Assembly (NCBI GenBank): GCA_904066235.2
Contig: CAJFCV020000001.1
Span: 8,494,001-8,558,000 of the forward strand
Length of the DNA stretch: 64,000 bases
Direction: 5' to 3'
Source: Bursaphelenchus xylophilus
Taxonomy: Eukaryota; Nematoda; Chromadorea; Rhabditida; Aphelenchoididae
The translations under genes and the position numbers were made by a program. Shown here in pieces: positions 22,188 through 34,500 of this stretch. How positions within the stretch are numbered: the stretch's first letter is position 1; every line of letters starts with the position of its first letter. The notes below the pieces were generated by a model. It worked only from the letters and a program-made list of their open reading frames with translations. It was not told the origin of the DNA and searched no databases.

Positions 22188-24276
22188 AAAGACATCTGAG
22201 TGAATCAAATCGCCTTTTCGAAGACTTGTTTCGGACTTATCAGAAGTTGGTTCGACCAGTCGTTAAGCCCAACGAATCTGTTGAGATCGAATTCCAATTC
22301 AAATTACTCCAGATCCTTGACGTCCATGAAAAAGAGCAGATTCTGAGCACTTCCGGAATCTTAAATCATGTTTGGACGGATCACAGACTCCGATGGAGCC
22401 CTGAGGAATACGGTAATGTGAGCATGTTACATGTCCCGGGGGAGAGATTGTGGCTTCCAGATATTATCCTTTACAATAATGCGGACGGAACCCCAACTCC
22501 CAGGAAGATTACAAAGGTAATTTCTTTAGCAATTGATTCGACTTTGAGGCGGATCTTTATTCTAATGGGAGCATTCGTTGGACCCCTCCGGCCATTTACA
22601 ATTCCCTTTGTTTAATCGACACCCAATGGTTTCCTTATGATGAACAACTTTGCACTCTCAAATTTGGATCTTGGACTTATTCTGGAGATGAGTTAGACCT
22701 CCGACAGCCGGATTCGGATGATCTGGAGAATATTACCTTACCAGATGGGAGTTGTGAGATCAGAGTTGAGGTTGGAGTGGACATCACAGAGTATCAGGAG
22801 TCCGTGGAATTCGATCTACTCTCCGTTGTGGGAAGTCGGCACGAGCGATATTATCCATGTTGTGATTTCCCGTAAGAATTTTCAGTTTGATTATCGTTTT
22901 TAGAGCCATCGATATAACTTATGACCTGGCGATAAGAAGAAAAAAATTGTTTTACACTGTGAATCTGATGATTCCGTGCATTGGAATAGCAATGCTGGCC
23001 TCATTTGTGTTCTATCTTCCGAGTGAATCCCACAACAAAATTACTTTATGTATCTCGGTTCTGGTCGCTCTTACCGTATTCTTCTTACTGCTAGTGAGTA
23101 CACCAAGTATCTTATGTTTGTTGTTGATTAGATCGAAATCATCCCTCCAACAAGCACAGCGACCCCTCTAATTGCCAAATATCTTCTGTTTACCATGATT
23201 ATGGTCAGCTTGTCAGTTGCAGCGACCACTTTTGTGTTGAATATCCATCATCAGGGCATCAAGCCCATGCCAACTTTCATTAGAACTTTCGTAATCCAAT
23301 TCCTGGGATCATCCATGTTGGTTTATAAGAAGCCGAGTGAATGTTTTGAAAAGAAAAAGAAGAGAATGCCTATAAATGACGCCCTCAGATATCTGGATGA
23401 CCAATTTAAGAAGGTTGAGCAGGTTCAGTGCAAGATCGAAAAGGCCACCTTGTCTTATCCTACTGTAATATCTATCAATCAGTAAGTTAATCCAATTTGG
23501 ACTTTATTTTTCAAGAAATCCTCTCCAAATTTGAAAATAGATCCGTAAATATTTTTTCCCCAAAATATTCAAAAATAGGCCCTAAAAATACCGTAATCTA
23601 ATGCCAGGGAAGAAAGCTGTTTTTCTCGAAAGTACAGTTTTTTTGCGTCCTCGGATGTTATGAAAACAACATTTTAACTTGTAAGGCACGAAAACAACCC
23701 CCTTCAAATACGTTTTTCTCGTATCTACGTATCTGCACGCATAGAGTGCACAAAAAAAATAAAATGCCATGTTTTCGGTTCTTCTTTGCTGAAATACAGT
23801 AAGAAAAGCACGTGGGAAGAAGGTTGCGAGTGAATGGGAAGAACGTTAAAATGAGGGAAAATTTTTTGTTAGGGAAGTTTTATATTGTACTTGATATTAT
23901 TCGTTAAGATTTGTAATTTGTACAAGATCTAGACACTTTCAGCACCCTTTCTAATGACAAAAATGAACCCGTTCGAAGGGAATTACGTCATAAAATACGA
24001 AAGATCAGCAAGAACATCAAATATATTCAAAAAGATATTCAAAGGGAGACCAATAATGAGGATGTAAGTGGAAGAATCGCTAAGTACGAGTGATTGTAGA
24101 TGAGATCCGACTGGAAATTGGTGGCCATGTTGACTGATCGGGTCTTCTTACTCATCTTCTCGCTTGTCATTCTGGCCGGAACATTAGTGGTGACACTAAC
24201 AGCACCTTCTTTGAGAGATACCCGGATCCCTGTCACCGTTTATTTCCCCGAAGTTATTACTTATGACGACGAATAA
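22188..24276 (+). CDS. Cys-loop ligand-gated channel subunit, nicotinic alpha-type (5' end missing)
   Basis: Exons are 22188-22516, 22549-22871, 22904 to about 23093, from about 23132 to the end of ISINQ at about 23481, from about 23941, and a last exon to 24276. The extracellular domain shows the Cys-loop [15 protein letters not shown], the WxPD motif [15 protein letters not shown] and a vicinal cysteine pair in RYYPCCDFP, which defines an alpha-type agonist-binding loop C. TM1-TM3 follow ([59 protein letters not shown]), then a moderate cytoplasmic loop and TM4 ([19 protein letters not shown]). Introns of 32 nt separate exons 1-2 and 2-3. The signal peptide and first exon are not visible; they must lie upstream, probably beyond the nested repeats. 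Which acr/unc subunit it corresponds to is not clear to me. Confidence 0.87.
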
Positions 24277-24461
24277 GTTGATTGATGAGTCTTTATTCTC
24301 TGTTTTACATTATGTACATGATCCCGTATATAATAATATACGTTATTGGCGAAGAACGGCATTAATTAACAACCACGGACTACTTTTAAGAAGTCCAAAC
24401 AGAAAATGAAACAAAGTTACTAGTACTAGTACAGGTAGATGAGTATCATCCAGTTAAAGCC

Positions 24462-24909
24462 TCAGACGAAGGACTCCCGACTCGGCAGATTCATAGCCTG
24501 CTGACTCATTTTGATGGCTTCGGCCGAATTGAGGGTCTGATTGTTAAGGAGGTTACTCGTGATGGCTGAGGAGGCCGAGGTAATGGGTTGAGATACGACA
24601 GAGCCAGTCTCCAGGAATTGCCGATGAATTCTTTTGATCTGGCCAAGGGTTGGGGGTTCTACTCCGAATTCAGAACGGTATCTGGAATCAAATTGTTTTA
24701 GATTTTGGTTCGGAGGATAATAAACAAAAGAGGAAGCCTATAGTGATTATTAATTGATCCTTTAATCATTACTTTTCTTTCTATCTAATGCTAGTAAATA
24801 CAGTATCCTTTCCTCACCTTCGAGCTACCATAGCCAAACTGTTGGTCTCTTCGAACCAGCAGACCATCTTCGCCTTTTCCAAAACACTCAGAACTCGATT
24901 ACCGGACAT
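24462..24909 (-). CDS. Small helix-turn-helix protein (DUF4817-like, transposase-derived fold)
   Basis: Exons 24818-24909 and 24462-24681 give 103 aa. Residues about 5-60 (LEKAKMVCWFEETNSLAMVA, then RRYRSEFGVEPPTLGQIKRI and HRQFLETGSVV) match the N-terminal HTH found in DUF4817 proteins and in mariner-type transposase DNA-binding regions. The tail is Ser/Asn-rich and low complexity. There is no catalytic domain, and I infer a domesticated DNA-binding domain rather than an active transposon, because it has a clean intron and no inverted repeats flank it. It converges with the receptor gene, whose stop is about 190 bp away. Confidence 0.7.
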
Positions 24910-25289
24910 GTTTCGCAGAGGGAACGGTCTCTGAAATGCCGACTTATACTACTTTATATAAAATCGGTTAATGATCAAAAGTGGGCGGAGACAACGCGAG
25001 ATCTGGGTGGGTCAAACCGAAAGTTGTATTGACTCGCCATGTGAGGGGAGTGGAGTGGGTGCAATCAAGTGCACAACAACAGAGACTAAACAGACAAGGC
25101 TGATGGGTCGGCCCCAAAAAAAATACTTTTTAATTTTACTTTTTATTTTCCTGAGGTCACTCCGAAATCTCGTGTTCCGTTCTTCGTAAGAAATATCCAA
25201 CAGTCCCAACATACCCTTAAATTACCATTTTTTCAAGGATTTCTTCATTCCGACTTAAGAAATTTTTTTTCTGAAATTGTAGCCAATGT

Positions 25290-25600
25290 TGCAAAATTCT
25301 TTGATCTGCTAGATGTTGAAGTAACAGCAAAATTTTTTAAATGACAAGCCAAATACCTAGATCGGCTTGCCAAATTGCCAATATAGCTTTGAAGTCTCGA
25401 AACAAGTTAGCCAATAATAACTGTTTATTAATAAAAGTAATCCCCAAATTAAAGCATTTCAAACTTACCTTAGAGGCTTAACAAGCCAATTCAGGCTTTT
25501 GGCTAGTCATTTAAAGAATTTGACTGGTCATTTCAACTCATTGGCTTGTTGGTCAAGCAATTTTGCAAGATTGGCTATACATACTGGGCCAATCTCCCCT
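25290..25600. repeat. Degenerate tandem repeat of the 'gctagccaa' family
   Basis: Diverged units with GATCGGCTTGCCAAATTGCC and TGACTGGTCATTTCAACTC occur, and the second half is largely inverted relative to the first (AGCCAA versus TTGGCT). It is similar to 20420-20720 and 49850-49985. Confidence 0.5.
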
Positions 25601-26837
25601 CCCCAAATGAAGGGTAGTCGACACTAAATGTAATACAATCTTTTAAATTCTAAGCGTATATATATTTACAATTATTATTTTACAACTGTTTCCTTGAACT
25701 GACGGCTGTTTTATTTATGCCCTTATCAGTCTTCCGATGACCACGAGACAAATTCACAACAATCTTAAATTGTTTTTCTCGGGCTTTGCACATTTTAAAA
25801 AGTTCGGGCTGGATCCGCGGTCTTGTCAATGATTAATGACCCTTAAATAGAAGGCGTCACATGCAGGAATCTGATTCCCGAAGGGTCTTTATTGTAAAGT
25901 AGTTGTTACAATGCGCTTATCTTCAAACTCAATACTTGGAAAACAAAAAAATATTTAATTTTGACCAAAAGATTTTTTTTAAATCCGCATTGTGGCTAAA
26001 AATGCGGTCTCTTCCGTTCGAAAGCCCATTCTATCAAATATTTTTATGAGCATAGAATAGCATCAACGTTCCAGCATTATCAAAGGAACAACAAAGGCAA
26101 ATGAATCCATTGTTTGTCACTTCCGAGTGCCGTCTTTTGCAGAGAAAGGTCAATGATTATTCATATTAATCCTTCCCTCCAAAAAAATTAAAAAAAGGCC
26201 TTGCAAATTGGTGAAAAACATGGCGGACATCACAAAAACATACAAATATATCTTGTTTACATGCTCCGACCTTCGCTCCTTTTAAATACTGAGGAGAAAA
26301 AGAGGCGGAGCCAGTCTCTCAAAGGGCCGCTGCTCTCTAAGGGCGAGCAGAAACCCATTCCACGTGCGTTTGGAGAGAAAGAAAACGTGCAGAATTCGAG
26401 AGAAACGGGAGGAAACATACGACGACAACAGACATTCAGAGGAATACGACTAAAAGTTGGGGAAAATGACATTATTCAAGGTGAGAAGGGTAACAAAAGT
26501 TAGTAAACGTTGCATAAAAGGGAATGGGATTGATGGAAAGTCATGGAACAAATAAAACATCTTGCCCGTAATTTGCTGTCGATATTTAGCTTAGGCTCCA
26601 CATAAATTTCGAGTGAAGCTACGGTATAAAAAAGTAAAAAAAAGACGAAAATGAAAAATAAAATAAAATGATAAAGAAGAGATCACCGGAACCTTCCAGA
26701 GCTCAATTGCGCGAAAGAGAAGGCGGAACAGGGGTTATGTGTAATATAAAATAGGGCTTTATGAATAAAAGAAATGCATAGTTAAGCTGTTTTGAGCAAA
26801 AGAATATCCTTGGATTACACTGTATAGATTTTTTACT

Positions 26838-26948
26838 AGGGTTGTTAATCCAAAAATTTACCACAAAAAGGTTCAATTTGACATGACGAAAATGACGGCA
26901 ATTTGCCGACGTGACTGACGCGTCAATTTGACGGCTTAACAACCCTAA
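26838..26948. mobile_element. Short MITE with GGGTTGTTAA termini
   Basis: GGGTTGTTAA at the left and TTAACAACCC at the right enclose about 90 bp containing AAATGACGGCAATTTGCCG. The ends abut TA on both sides. A longer diverged relative, with the same right end and the same internal TTGCCGTCATTTTCGTCATG, lies at about 32395-32755. Confidence 0.6.
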
Positions 26949-27209
26949 ATTTTTACAGTACTGTGAATGTTCAATGATCGATACAAAAAAAGCGAAAACG
27001 AGAGAACATTGGAAAGCTTATAGATTGTAAAAAAGAATCTGATATCGTTCATTGATGACGTTCTCTTTTTTTTCAAGACATTTTTGAACACTCAAAAGTT
27101 TTGTAACGAAAATAAAAAATATTTGAAATGGGTTAAATTGGTTTTGCCTTGGGGGCATTTCAGAAAAAAAGGAAGGGGAAAACATGACGGGGATTGGGGC
27201 GGCTGCAAA

Positions 27210-27360
27210 AGGTTGGCATGTCAGCTGAATCCTTTGGCCAGCTATATTCGAGTCTGCTCAGCCATGCTAAAACCTTGGTTAGTGAATCCAATTTTTTGGC
27301 TAGCCGGACGGAAGAAACTTTCCTTCCATGCCAACTCATCGGCTAGCTAGTCTTGGCCAT
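27210..27360. repeat. Degenerate 'gctagcc' repeat
   Basis: Units such as GGTTAGTGAATCCAATTTTT, GGCTAGCCGGACGG and CATCGGCTAGCTAGTC are related to the repeats at 20420-20720, 25290-25600 and 49850-49985, but are shorter and more diverged. Confidence 0.4.
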
Positions 27361-28132
27361 GGACAATCTATCAATATCCGATCTACCCCCAAATGGAGAC
27401 TCGCCAATCCAATCCAACAGCTGTAAATTACTGGTTACAACTATGTATAAAAGTGCCTCCGATTTTTAGATTCCTTTGTTGACAAGGATTGAACGTTCAA
27501 AGGGCTCGGCTAAGTCCATAAGTTCGTTTAGTTTACTGTAATCTTTTATTGACTTTTGTTCTTTTTTACTATATAAAAATGCGCTCTCCAATGACTTTTG
27601 ATGGTAAAAAATTCCACTTTTTGACCATCAAAATCATCAAAACATTTTTTAAAAGTGGAATTAGCAACCTTTTTCTGTAGAATACTGATAGGAGAACTTT
27701 GTAAACGTTTTTCCACATCTCTTAACAGCCGCTGTAAACCTTTAAGACACCTTTTATTTGAAGATTTTGTCATGGTTAACTTGATTCTACGTGCATTTCT
27801 GTCTCTATTCCATTTGTGTCTGTAGAAATTCTAGCTGTAATCGATTTAATTACATTCAGAATAAAGAATTTTTTTTAAAAGTTTTGATCGAAAAGACCTG
27901 ACCTGCCCTTCACATGATTTGCAAAGAGTAAAGGTCAGCTGTAATAAAGTGTAATGTCTCCTCATCGATAACATTTTCTCTGGAGTCCAGATGATGGTCA
28001 GACACATGTTGTTGCATTGCATCATCAGGTACTTCTTGTTTTATGATCACGATTGCATCATCTTATGTTTACTTGCGGCTTCAATTTAAATAAAACAAAT
28101 CTCTTTCCGATATTTATTTCCAATCCATATAA

Positions 28133-31100
28133 TTACTTGAGCACTCCCAGATTCTCCAGCCAGTGCTCGCTTTTAAAATTCTCTTCGTCCAAGAAATTAC
28201 TGTAATATAATTGGAATCTGGAGACGTCAGAATCACAATTCATCGCTTTCTTGCAGCAACAAACGAGCTTGGAACTTCTGAGAAGATCCCCTTCTGTGTA
28301 CTTGGGCCATAAAAATACCGACCCGTCCAAGGATTCGATCCCATTGTTCACCAAAAGACACATATCTTTGAAGGGTTCGGCCTTTCCGTTCATATAAATC
28401 TGGCAGATAGAGGCAGCATGGATGTGCTGATGGTACTGATCGTCGGATAAAATGGTCAGATCAGTTGCGCTGGTCGAACACCCACTGGTTCTTCGGTTCT
28501 GAAGTCATTTGGATTATTGAATAGATAACATGTAAATTTATATTACAATTCTCAAAACAAAATTTAAAATTGTTCAGCTTAGAACTCACTTTATCAAGGG
28601 TGAACAAATACTCGACGAAGCATCCTTTCTCCCGGGCACATTCATCGTTGGAATTCTTTTCATCTGCGTTCACATTGCACGATCCCGGCTTTTTCACGAC
28701 CTCTTCAATACGGGCTGTATCCTTGGCCAAAGCTATAATACACATATTGTAATCAAAACAGTAGAATTAGATTATAATCAGTAGTAGTGTATTACCATCC
28801 CATTACCACTTACACAAATCATCGACAAACACCCCAAATAGACTCCTAATCATCTTTTTATAGTCCTCGAAAGATCTCTGATTCTTTATAAAAGGCAAAC
28901 AACATAAGGTTCCAGTGCCCAGATTCCCATGACAGAAATCTCCTTCGGTCATGGAAGGGCATTTCAAGTCGGAAACGTCCTCAATACTTGCCTAAAACAT
29001 CTGTGCGTGCAAAGAGGTATGAATTCAGAAATCTCAAAAAAAAAAACGGATAACCAGAGTCCAAAAAAACGTACATTTTTGACCACAAATCCATTAATAG
29101 CTCCATCGCCGATTGTGTCCGGCGACAAATACTGAAGTAAACAGTAGCCGGTGTATTCTAAAAGCATAAAGTATTTTCCAACCCATGACCCTACTTGACA
29201 TGACGAGTTCCAATTTATCAACGAGACGATTCAGATCGTCTGCCACAGCTCCAGTCCTAGGGAAATAGTTGCTATATCCATCCAAGCTCCCACTTAGATA
29301 TGCGCATTGGGGAATATAGTCCGTTAATCCATTCACAATACTGGTCGACCCGATCGAAATCACTTCGTCGCACTTTTTCCAACCACCTAAACAGTAAACC
29401 CATGTACCTTCAGCTTGTTCCTTACAGATGAAATGCAGAAAGAGTCGTTTATTTTTCACTCCCACTTCGTTTTTGTTGTACACGGCATCATTTACCGAGC
29501 ATTTATCGGCAACTCCTTTGAACACGGATCCACTGAGGAGGCTTAATGTTACATTCTTATCTTTCAAGGCTTCTGACAGATGTTTGATTTGGAAACGGGC
29601 GATCACATTCACTGTGTAGAAGTTGTTATTCTCGGACAGGCCCACTGGCCTCTCTTTAACCAGATCGTAGTAAACATTGCAGGAATCCAGATGAAATTCG
29701 CTGTCGTAGAAGGTTTTATGGGCACATTCCACCTTCTGGAACACAGTAATTATACTTGTAATCATCTTGAAACAGAATGCCAATTCGGCGAGGAGCCTAA
29801 TCTTTGTATAATTTCTACAGTAACCCAATTATTATTATATTCTACTTGCCACATCATTTCCAAAGTATCTGTTGAGAGTGTGATAATGTTGTTTAGCTCT
29901 TTTGATGCACTCTTCTGGGTCCACGCAAGTACAATTTGCCCCCATCCGACGACCGCCTGTGTTGGTGCTGATTGTGATTAAGGCCCCAGGGCATTTAAAA
30001 TCATCCAAGAAACAGGCGACCTGGCTCTTGTTGAGTGATTCCCTCAGAGATTCCGCATTCTCCCCAGTCAAGTTGACACTGAACAAGGTTATGTTGAACC
30101 GTGGATGTTGGCCACTAAAATATTCAAGGCTAATATTATCCTATTCATTTTACTCACTTTGGTTGGGATGCTTCGTAAGACAGACCACAATATTGGCCGA
30201 CCGAATTCTGGGCGAAATCTGCGTATTGATAAGAGTTGATTCGAGGCGCAACCCCGAGAGAAGAGTAGTGTCCGGCCGGGCATCTAACCAGACCCAGCAT
30301 TTGATCTTTCAAGGGATCCACCAGATTACAAAACTTTTCGTAACAACAACAGACACTCGCAAATTGGAATATATTGTAAGAGGAGTAGCAAACACTCCCC
30401 GAAGTGCCGTTCTCGGTGTGGCGACAGGAAAGAAATTTATCTATGTGAAGTTTTCCTTGATAATCAACGGTGGCGAAGCTAAAAGATAAAACGAATTGAA
30501 TTGTTCTTACGTCTGATTGGTCAGGACCCATCTCAAAAGCAAATCTTCTTTTGTGAATTGAATCCGATTCCAGGTCAGAGGTCCGGAATAATATTCAAGG
30601 CGATCCGAAGAGGCTCCGAGATTCATTATGGACATGCAAGTGGTCGAATTGTAAATATTTCTCTAAACCCTCGTCAATTGCGGTGATTTTCTTACTGTAG
30701 GATAGCCATATTTGTCCACGCATCCTTTCGTCTCCTCTTGAAAAGAATATATTGAGTAAGGACCAGTTTTTTGGACGAATTCTATCAATTGATCGGGTGT
30801 GTGGGCCTTCTCCCCAAGGATAATATCTTGGAATCGACCCAATTCGGGGATAAAAGCATATGAAAATCGAGGGAAATGGGGAGAATCCGAGAAGATCAAA
30901 GAAGTGTATTCATTGTGTTCCAGGGATGTGTAGTGCTTCTGGATCAAAGTCTCCACTGATCCATTCCCCCATTTAGCCAGAATATCCTCACCGGGCACAA
31001 AAACATCTGAAACAAGATGAATATTTGATAACTCTGCTCACAATAGAATTTATCATCGTCGTCAACGTCATCCGTCGAGAGATCTGAGACGAACAGCATT

Positions 31101-31245
31101 GTACATTCAACTGAAAAGATTATTAAAAAATCAACATAAACTTCTTACTCGTCTCACACCATGGAAATGACAGACTGGGTGACGTTTGCGCCCTCGAGTA
31201 GGAGAGGGCGACCAGGATTACAAAACCGGGTTGCAACCACCACAT
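28133..31245 (-). CDS. Secreted cysteine-rich multi-module protein, not recognised
   Basis: At least ten exons on the minus strand, starting with a signal peptide (MWWLQPGFVILVALS, ATG at 31245; first exon 31149-31245) and ending at 28133. The product is roughly 750-800 aa, with no membrane segment after the signal peptide and several N-glycosylation sequons (GNGSV, NCTC, KNVTL). Cysteines cluster in modules that end in a triple-Cys or double-Cys motif: ASVCCCYEKFCN (about 30340), GTLCCLPF (about 28900) and LVCCCKKAMNC (about 28255). Each module is preceded by an irregular alpha/beta-looking region. The CCC...C ending recalls Ly6/activin-receptor and nematode 'ET'-type modules, but I cannot assign a family. 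One internal junction (about 29760) uses a weak GTTTCA donor and is the least certain part of the model. Confidence 0.75.
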
Positions 31246-31544
31246 CTTTGGAACACATGTTTGAAGATTTGGGACTTTTGTTTTCACAATCGAAAAATTT
31301 GCATATTAGTTTCTGTAGGCTGAATTTACATTGAATCAAAATTTGGAATTTCCCACGAAATAAGAAAATGCACGAAATTTGCGGCAACCCAAAAGGACAG
31401 CCAGAGGTTGCTCTATGTTACTGATATTAGTTGTTAAATAAGTTCTTCGATTTTTTGCCATTCAATTCTTATAATAATTATAATACAATTTTTATATACA
31501 TAACAGAAACAAGTAATATGTAAATAAATTCAAGCGAATGCATC
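31246..31544. other. Short intergenic region
   Basis: About 300 bp between the secreted-protein start and the stop codon of the next minus-strand gene; AT-rich. It contains the promoter or acceptor region of the former and the 3' UTR of the latter. Confidence 0.4.
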
Positions 31545-34500
31545 CAATTTGATATCCCGGATCTCGGCAGGTCTGTACAGTTTATCTATATCCATCAGCT
31601 GACTAATCCAAACTTTTTGTGGCCCGATCTTTCGTTTCTTGTCCAAATCGAATTTCCCGGAGATACTCACATCCAACGAGAAGTGCTCGTCCATCTAAAA
31701 TATGGAATTCCAATTTTTTCATGCTCCGTTTTTGGGGTGATTCACCCTTCAGAAACCAAAATATCATTGTATCAGACATGCCCGATACAAGTGCACAAAG
31801 GTAGAATAGTATCCCAGGCGTCGTAGAGCAGTACCACTGATTATATTATAGTACCCCACGTAGGAGTTTTGACAAGGCAGGTCTGTGGTGTCATTAACCT
31901 GGGACACAAAACTACTTGACCGGGGGGAGGGTACTAGTGTAATAAGGCTGGGTACTAGTACACAGTCTGAAGGAATTTTTTGACGTTCACTGTTCGAGTG
32001 GTTGGCCATTATAATATATTTAGGTTGGGTGCTATTTTTTTTGAGCCCCGTAACTTAAAATTTCTTGCTTACCTTGTCAAAGTCATCGCTGAATGCCGCC
32101 AACCCCAAGAAATCGTCGATATCAAAGGGTTTCCGTGTAAATCTGTTCTTGGGGATCTGATGGCGTCGTTTTCTCGACTAAATATTTGCTTATATTATTC
32201 AAATAATATTACTTTTTTGGCTTTCACAATTTTATTTCCATTCTCGTCCTCTCCAGCCAGGTTAATCAGTTCTCGAGTCTTTCTCCTCGAATTCGGAATT
32301 GATTTTCGTCGTTCTTTTGTGGGAATTACAATTACATTATCGTTCTTGTTCTCCAGCAAGATCTGAAAATAAAATTTCTTAAAAGAATAAAATTTTGGTT
32401 TTTAAGTTGTCAACTTGATGCGTCAGTCACTTTGTCAAATTGCCGTCATTTTCGTCATGCCGAATTGTTTTGTCATTTAGATTGTCGAATTGAACTTTTT
32501 CGGTAAATTTTTGATAAAAAATCGCATGAATTAAAAATTTTTAGGAGTTGCTTTCTTTAATTGCTCTTGCTCTTTCTAAATTTCTCAAAACGACCGATGA
32601 AATAAGCAGTAAAATAAATAGGCTGCTTCATCACAGTCTATGTTAAAGTCGCGTTTGAAAGCTTTGTATATCATAATTTTCAATTCAACCAAAATAACGA
32701 AATTGCCGGCAATTTGGCGTCATTTTGAAAAATTCTGTCAAATTAACAACCCTAAATAAAACACAACCTCCTTTAACTCTCTCCTATTTTTACTTACATT
32801 TGTTTTGTAAGCCTTAAGATTGGAGTCAAAATAGTGGAAAATAACTGAATTTGGACGAGAAAGGTCAACTCTTGCTTTACCCATGGCTAAATTTAAATGA
32901 ATTTAACTGAACAACGCCTCAAAATCCAGGAAATCCGAGGAATTTGGTGTTCGGAAACTGTTAAACAAACAAGAAGAAGTAAACAAGAAGGTTAAACATG
33001 TAGTACTTACTTTTTTCTGGGCCACCGAGAGCTCTGATCTCTTATCAGTCATGGGTTCTGCGGGAGTGGGAGCTAAAACGAGATCAGATTACTGTGGAAT
33101 ACACCAATCATGCTTACGAATGGGTTTGTCGCCTTCATCCGTCTTTGGTTTCCTGACCCTCTTCGTGAATTTCCTGGGCTCCGGCTCAATGACGACTTCT
33201 TTTTCTCCCGAAATAACCTGAAATACGCAATTTAGGGCCTTCTTTTGCGACACAATTATAATATTTGATCTCGTCTTTGTAATAACTCCCGTTTCCCCCA
33301 TTTCTTACCGTTTTCGTAATTTCCGACTTGTCGGTTCCAGTTTTAAACTGTTGGATCCATTTTTTCTTCTGATCTTCGGCTGATTTAAAGGATTCGGAAG
33401 CCTTTTCGATGACTTCTTTGTGTTTCTCCTCCTTCAGTTTGAGGTTGAGGTCGTGTTGACGGGTGTTGATGCCTTGACTCAGGTCCTTGAACTCTCCGCG
33501 GAGCTTCGTTTCTTTGTTTTTCATCTGTTCTCGGAGCTCGGCCATCTGAAATTATTCAAATTTAACAATTTTGATACGTTTTTAACCCAAGTATAATATA
33601 GGCCCGTTTCTAAACCCATTGCCAAACCTCAAATCATATCTGAAATCCCTTTTTTATCGGCCATAGTGATATAAAGTTCATTTTAATGGTTATGAGACCA
33701 TTATTACTACTTTTTAGAAAAGTTTTGACTACTTTTTAACCCACCTGTCTGTCGAATTCGTCGTTGATGACTGGCTTGATAACCTTGTAGGTCTTCTTGG
33801 GTCTGATCTCTTCCCTCATTTCCAGCCGACTACTTCTTTTATAAGTAATCTTTTCCTCCTTTGGTGGTGTTATTTCCTTGAACCTGTCTCTAATCGAGCT
33901 TATCTTATTCGAGGACCTGTTCAGTCTTTCCAGATCCTAAAATACGATTAATAAATCATTGTAATCTGACCTTCTTCTCCTTCTCTACCCTCTGTTGTTC
34001 TTCCGGCGTCATATTTTCGGGCGCTTTTCTGATCGAACTTTTATCCGGTAACTAAAGTAATACGAAATTACCGACATGATGGTATGTACTTACTTGAACT
34101 TCGCTCTGCTTCTTAACTTCCCTTCGTTCAAGCCTACAATAGAATTAAATCTTAAAAGTAAAGTAATCTCTTACTCGATAACACTTGGCTCTTTTTCTTC
34201 AACCGGCAATGGAATAACGAAAGTTGCGTCGACTTCTTCCTAAAATAGGAATCAGAAACAAGGTCCCCCGTTACCTCATCACTTATTTGCTCACTTTCCT
34301 CTTCACTGCACTCTTCTTCTGTCCAAATTTCTTCGTCTTCATACTGTAAATTGAAGAAAAATTAATGTAATCATGCTACAGTAAACTTCAACTTACCGTA
34401 TAATCAGATTCACCACTGCATTCCTCGGAATCAGCCATGGCTGCCCGGTCGACCAGTGTGAGAACACATCCCACGTCCACATTCCCATCATATTCTCCAT

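Larger units (their letters stand above)
24910..28132. other. Gene-free 3.2-kb interval
   Basis: I see no supported gene. The interval has the HTH-gene promoter at its left, a degenerate 'gctagccaa' repeat at 25290-25600, long A/T tracts, a short GGGTTGTTAA-ended element at 26838-26947, and another 'gctagcc' repeat at 27210-27360. Open frames of up to 100 codons occur (for example 26201-26503) but lack recognisable domains and splice context. Confidence 0.5.

Noticed and set aside
26201..26503. 100-codon open frame as a gene
   Set aside because: No domain, no splice or start context, low-complexity basic composition; likely chance.
25290..27360. CRISPR-like repeat array
   Set aside because: Units vary in length and sequence and lack uniform spacers, and the genome is eukaryotic; these are degenerate minisatellites.
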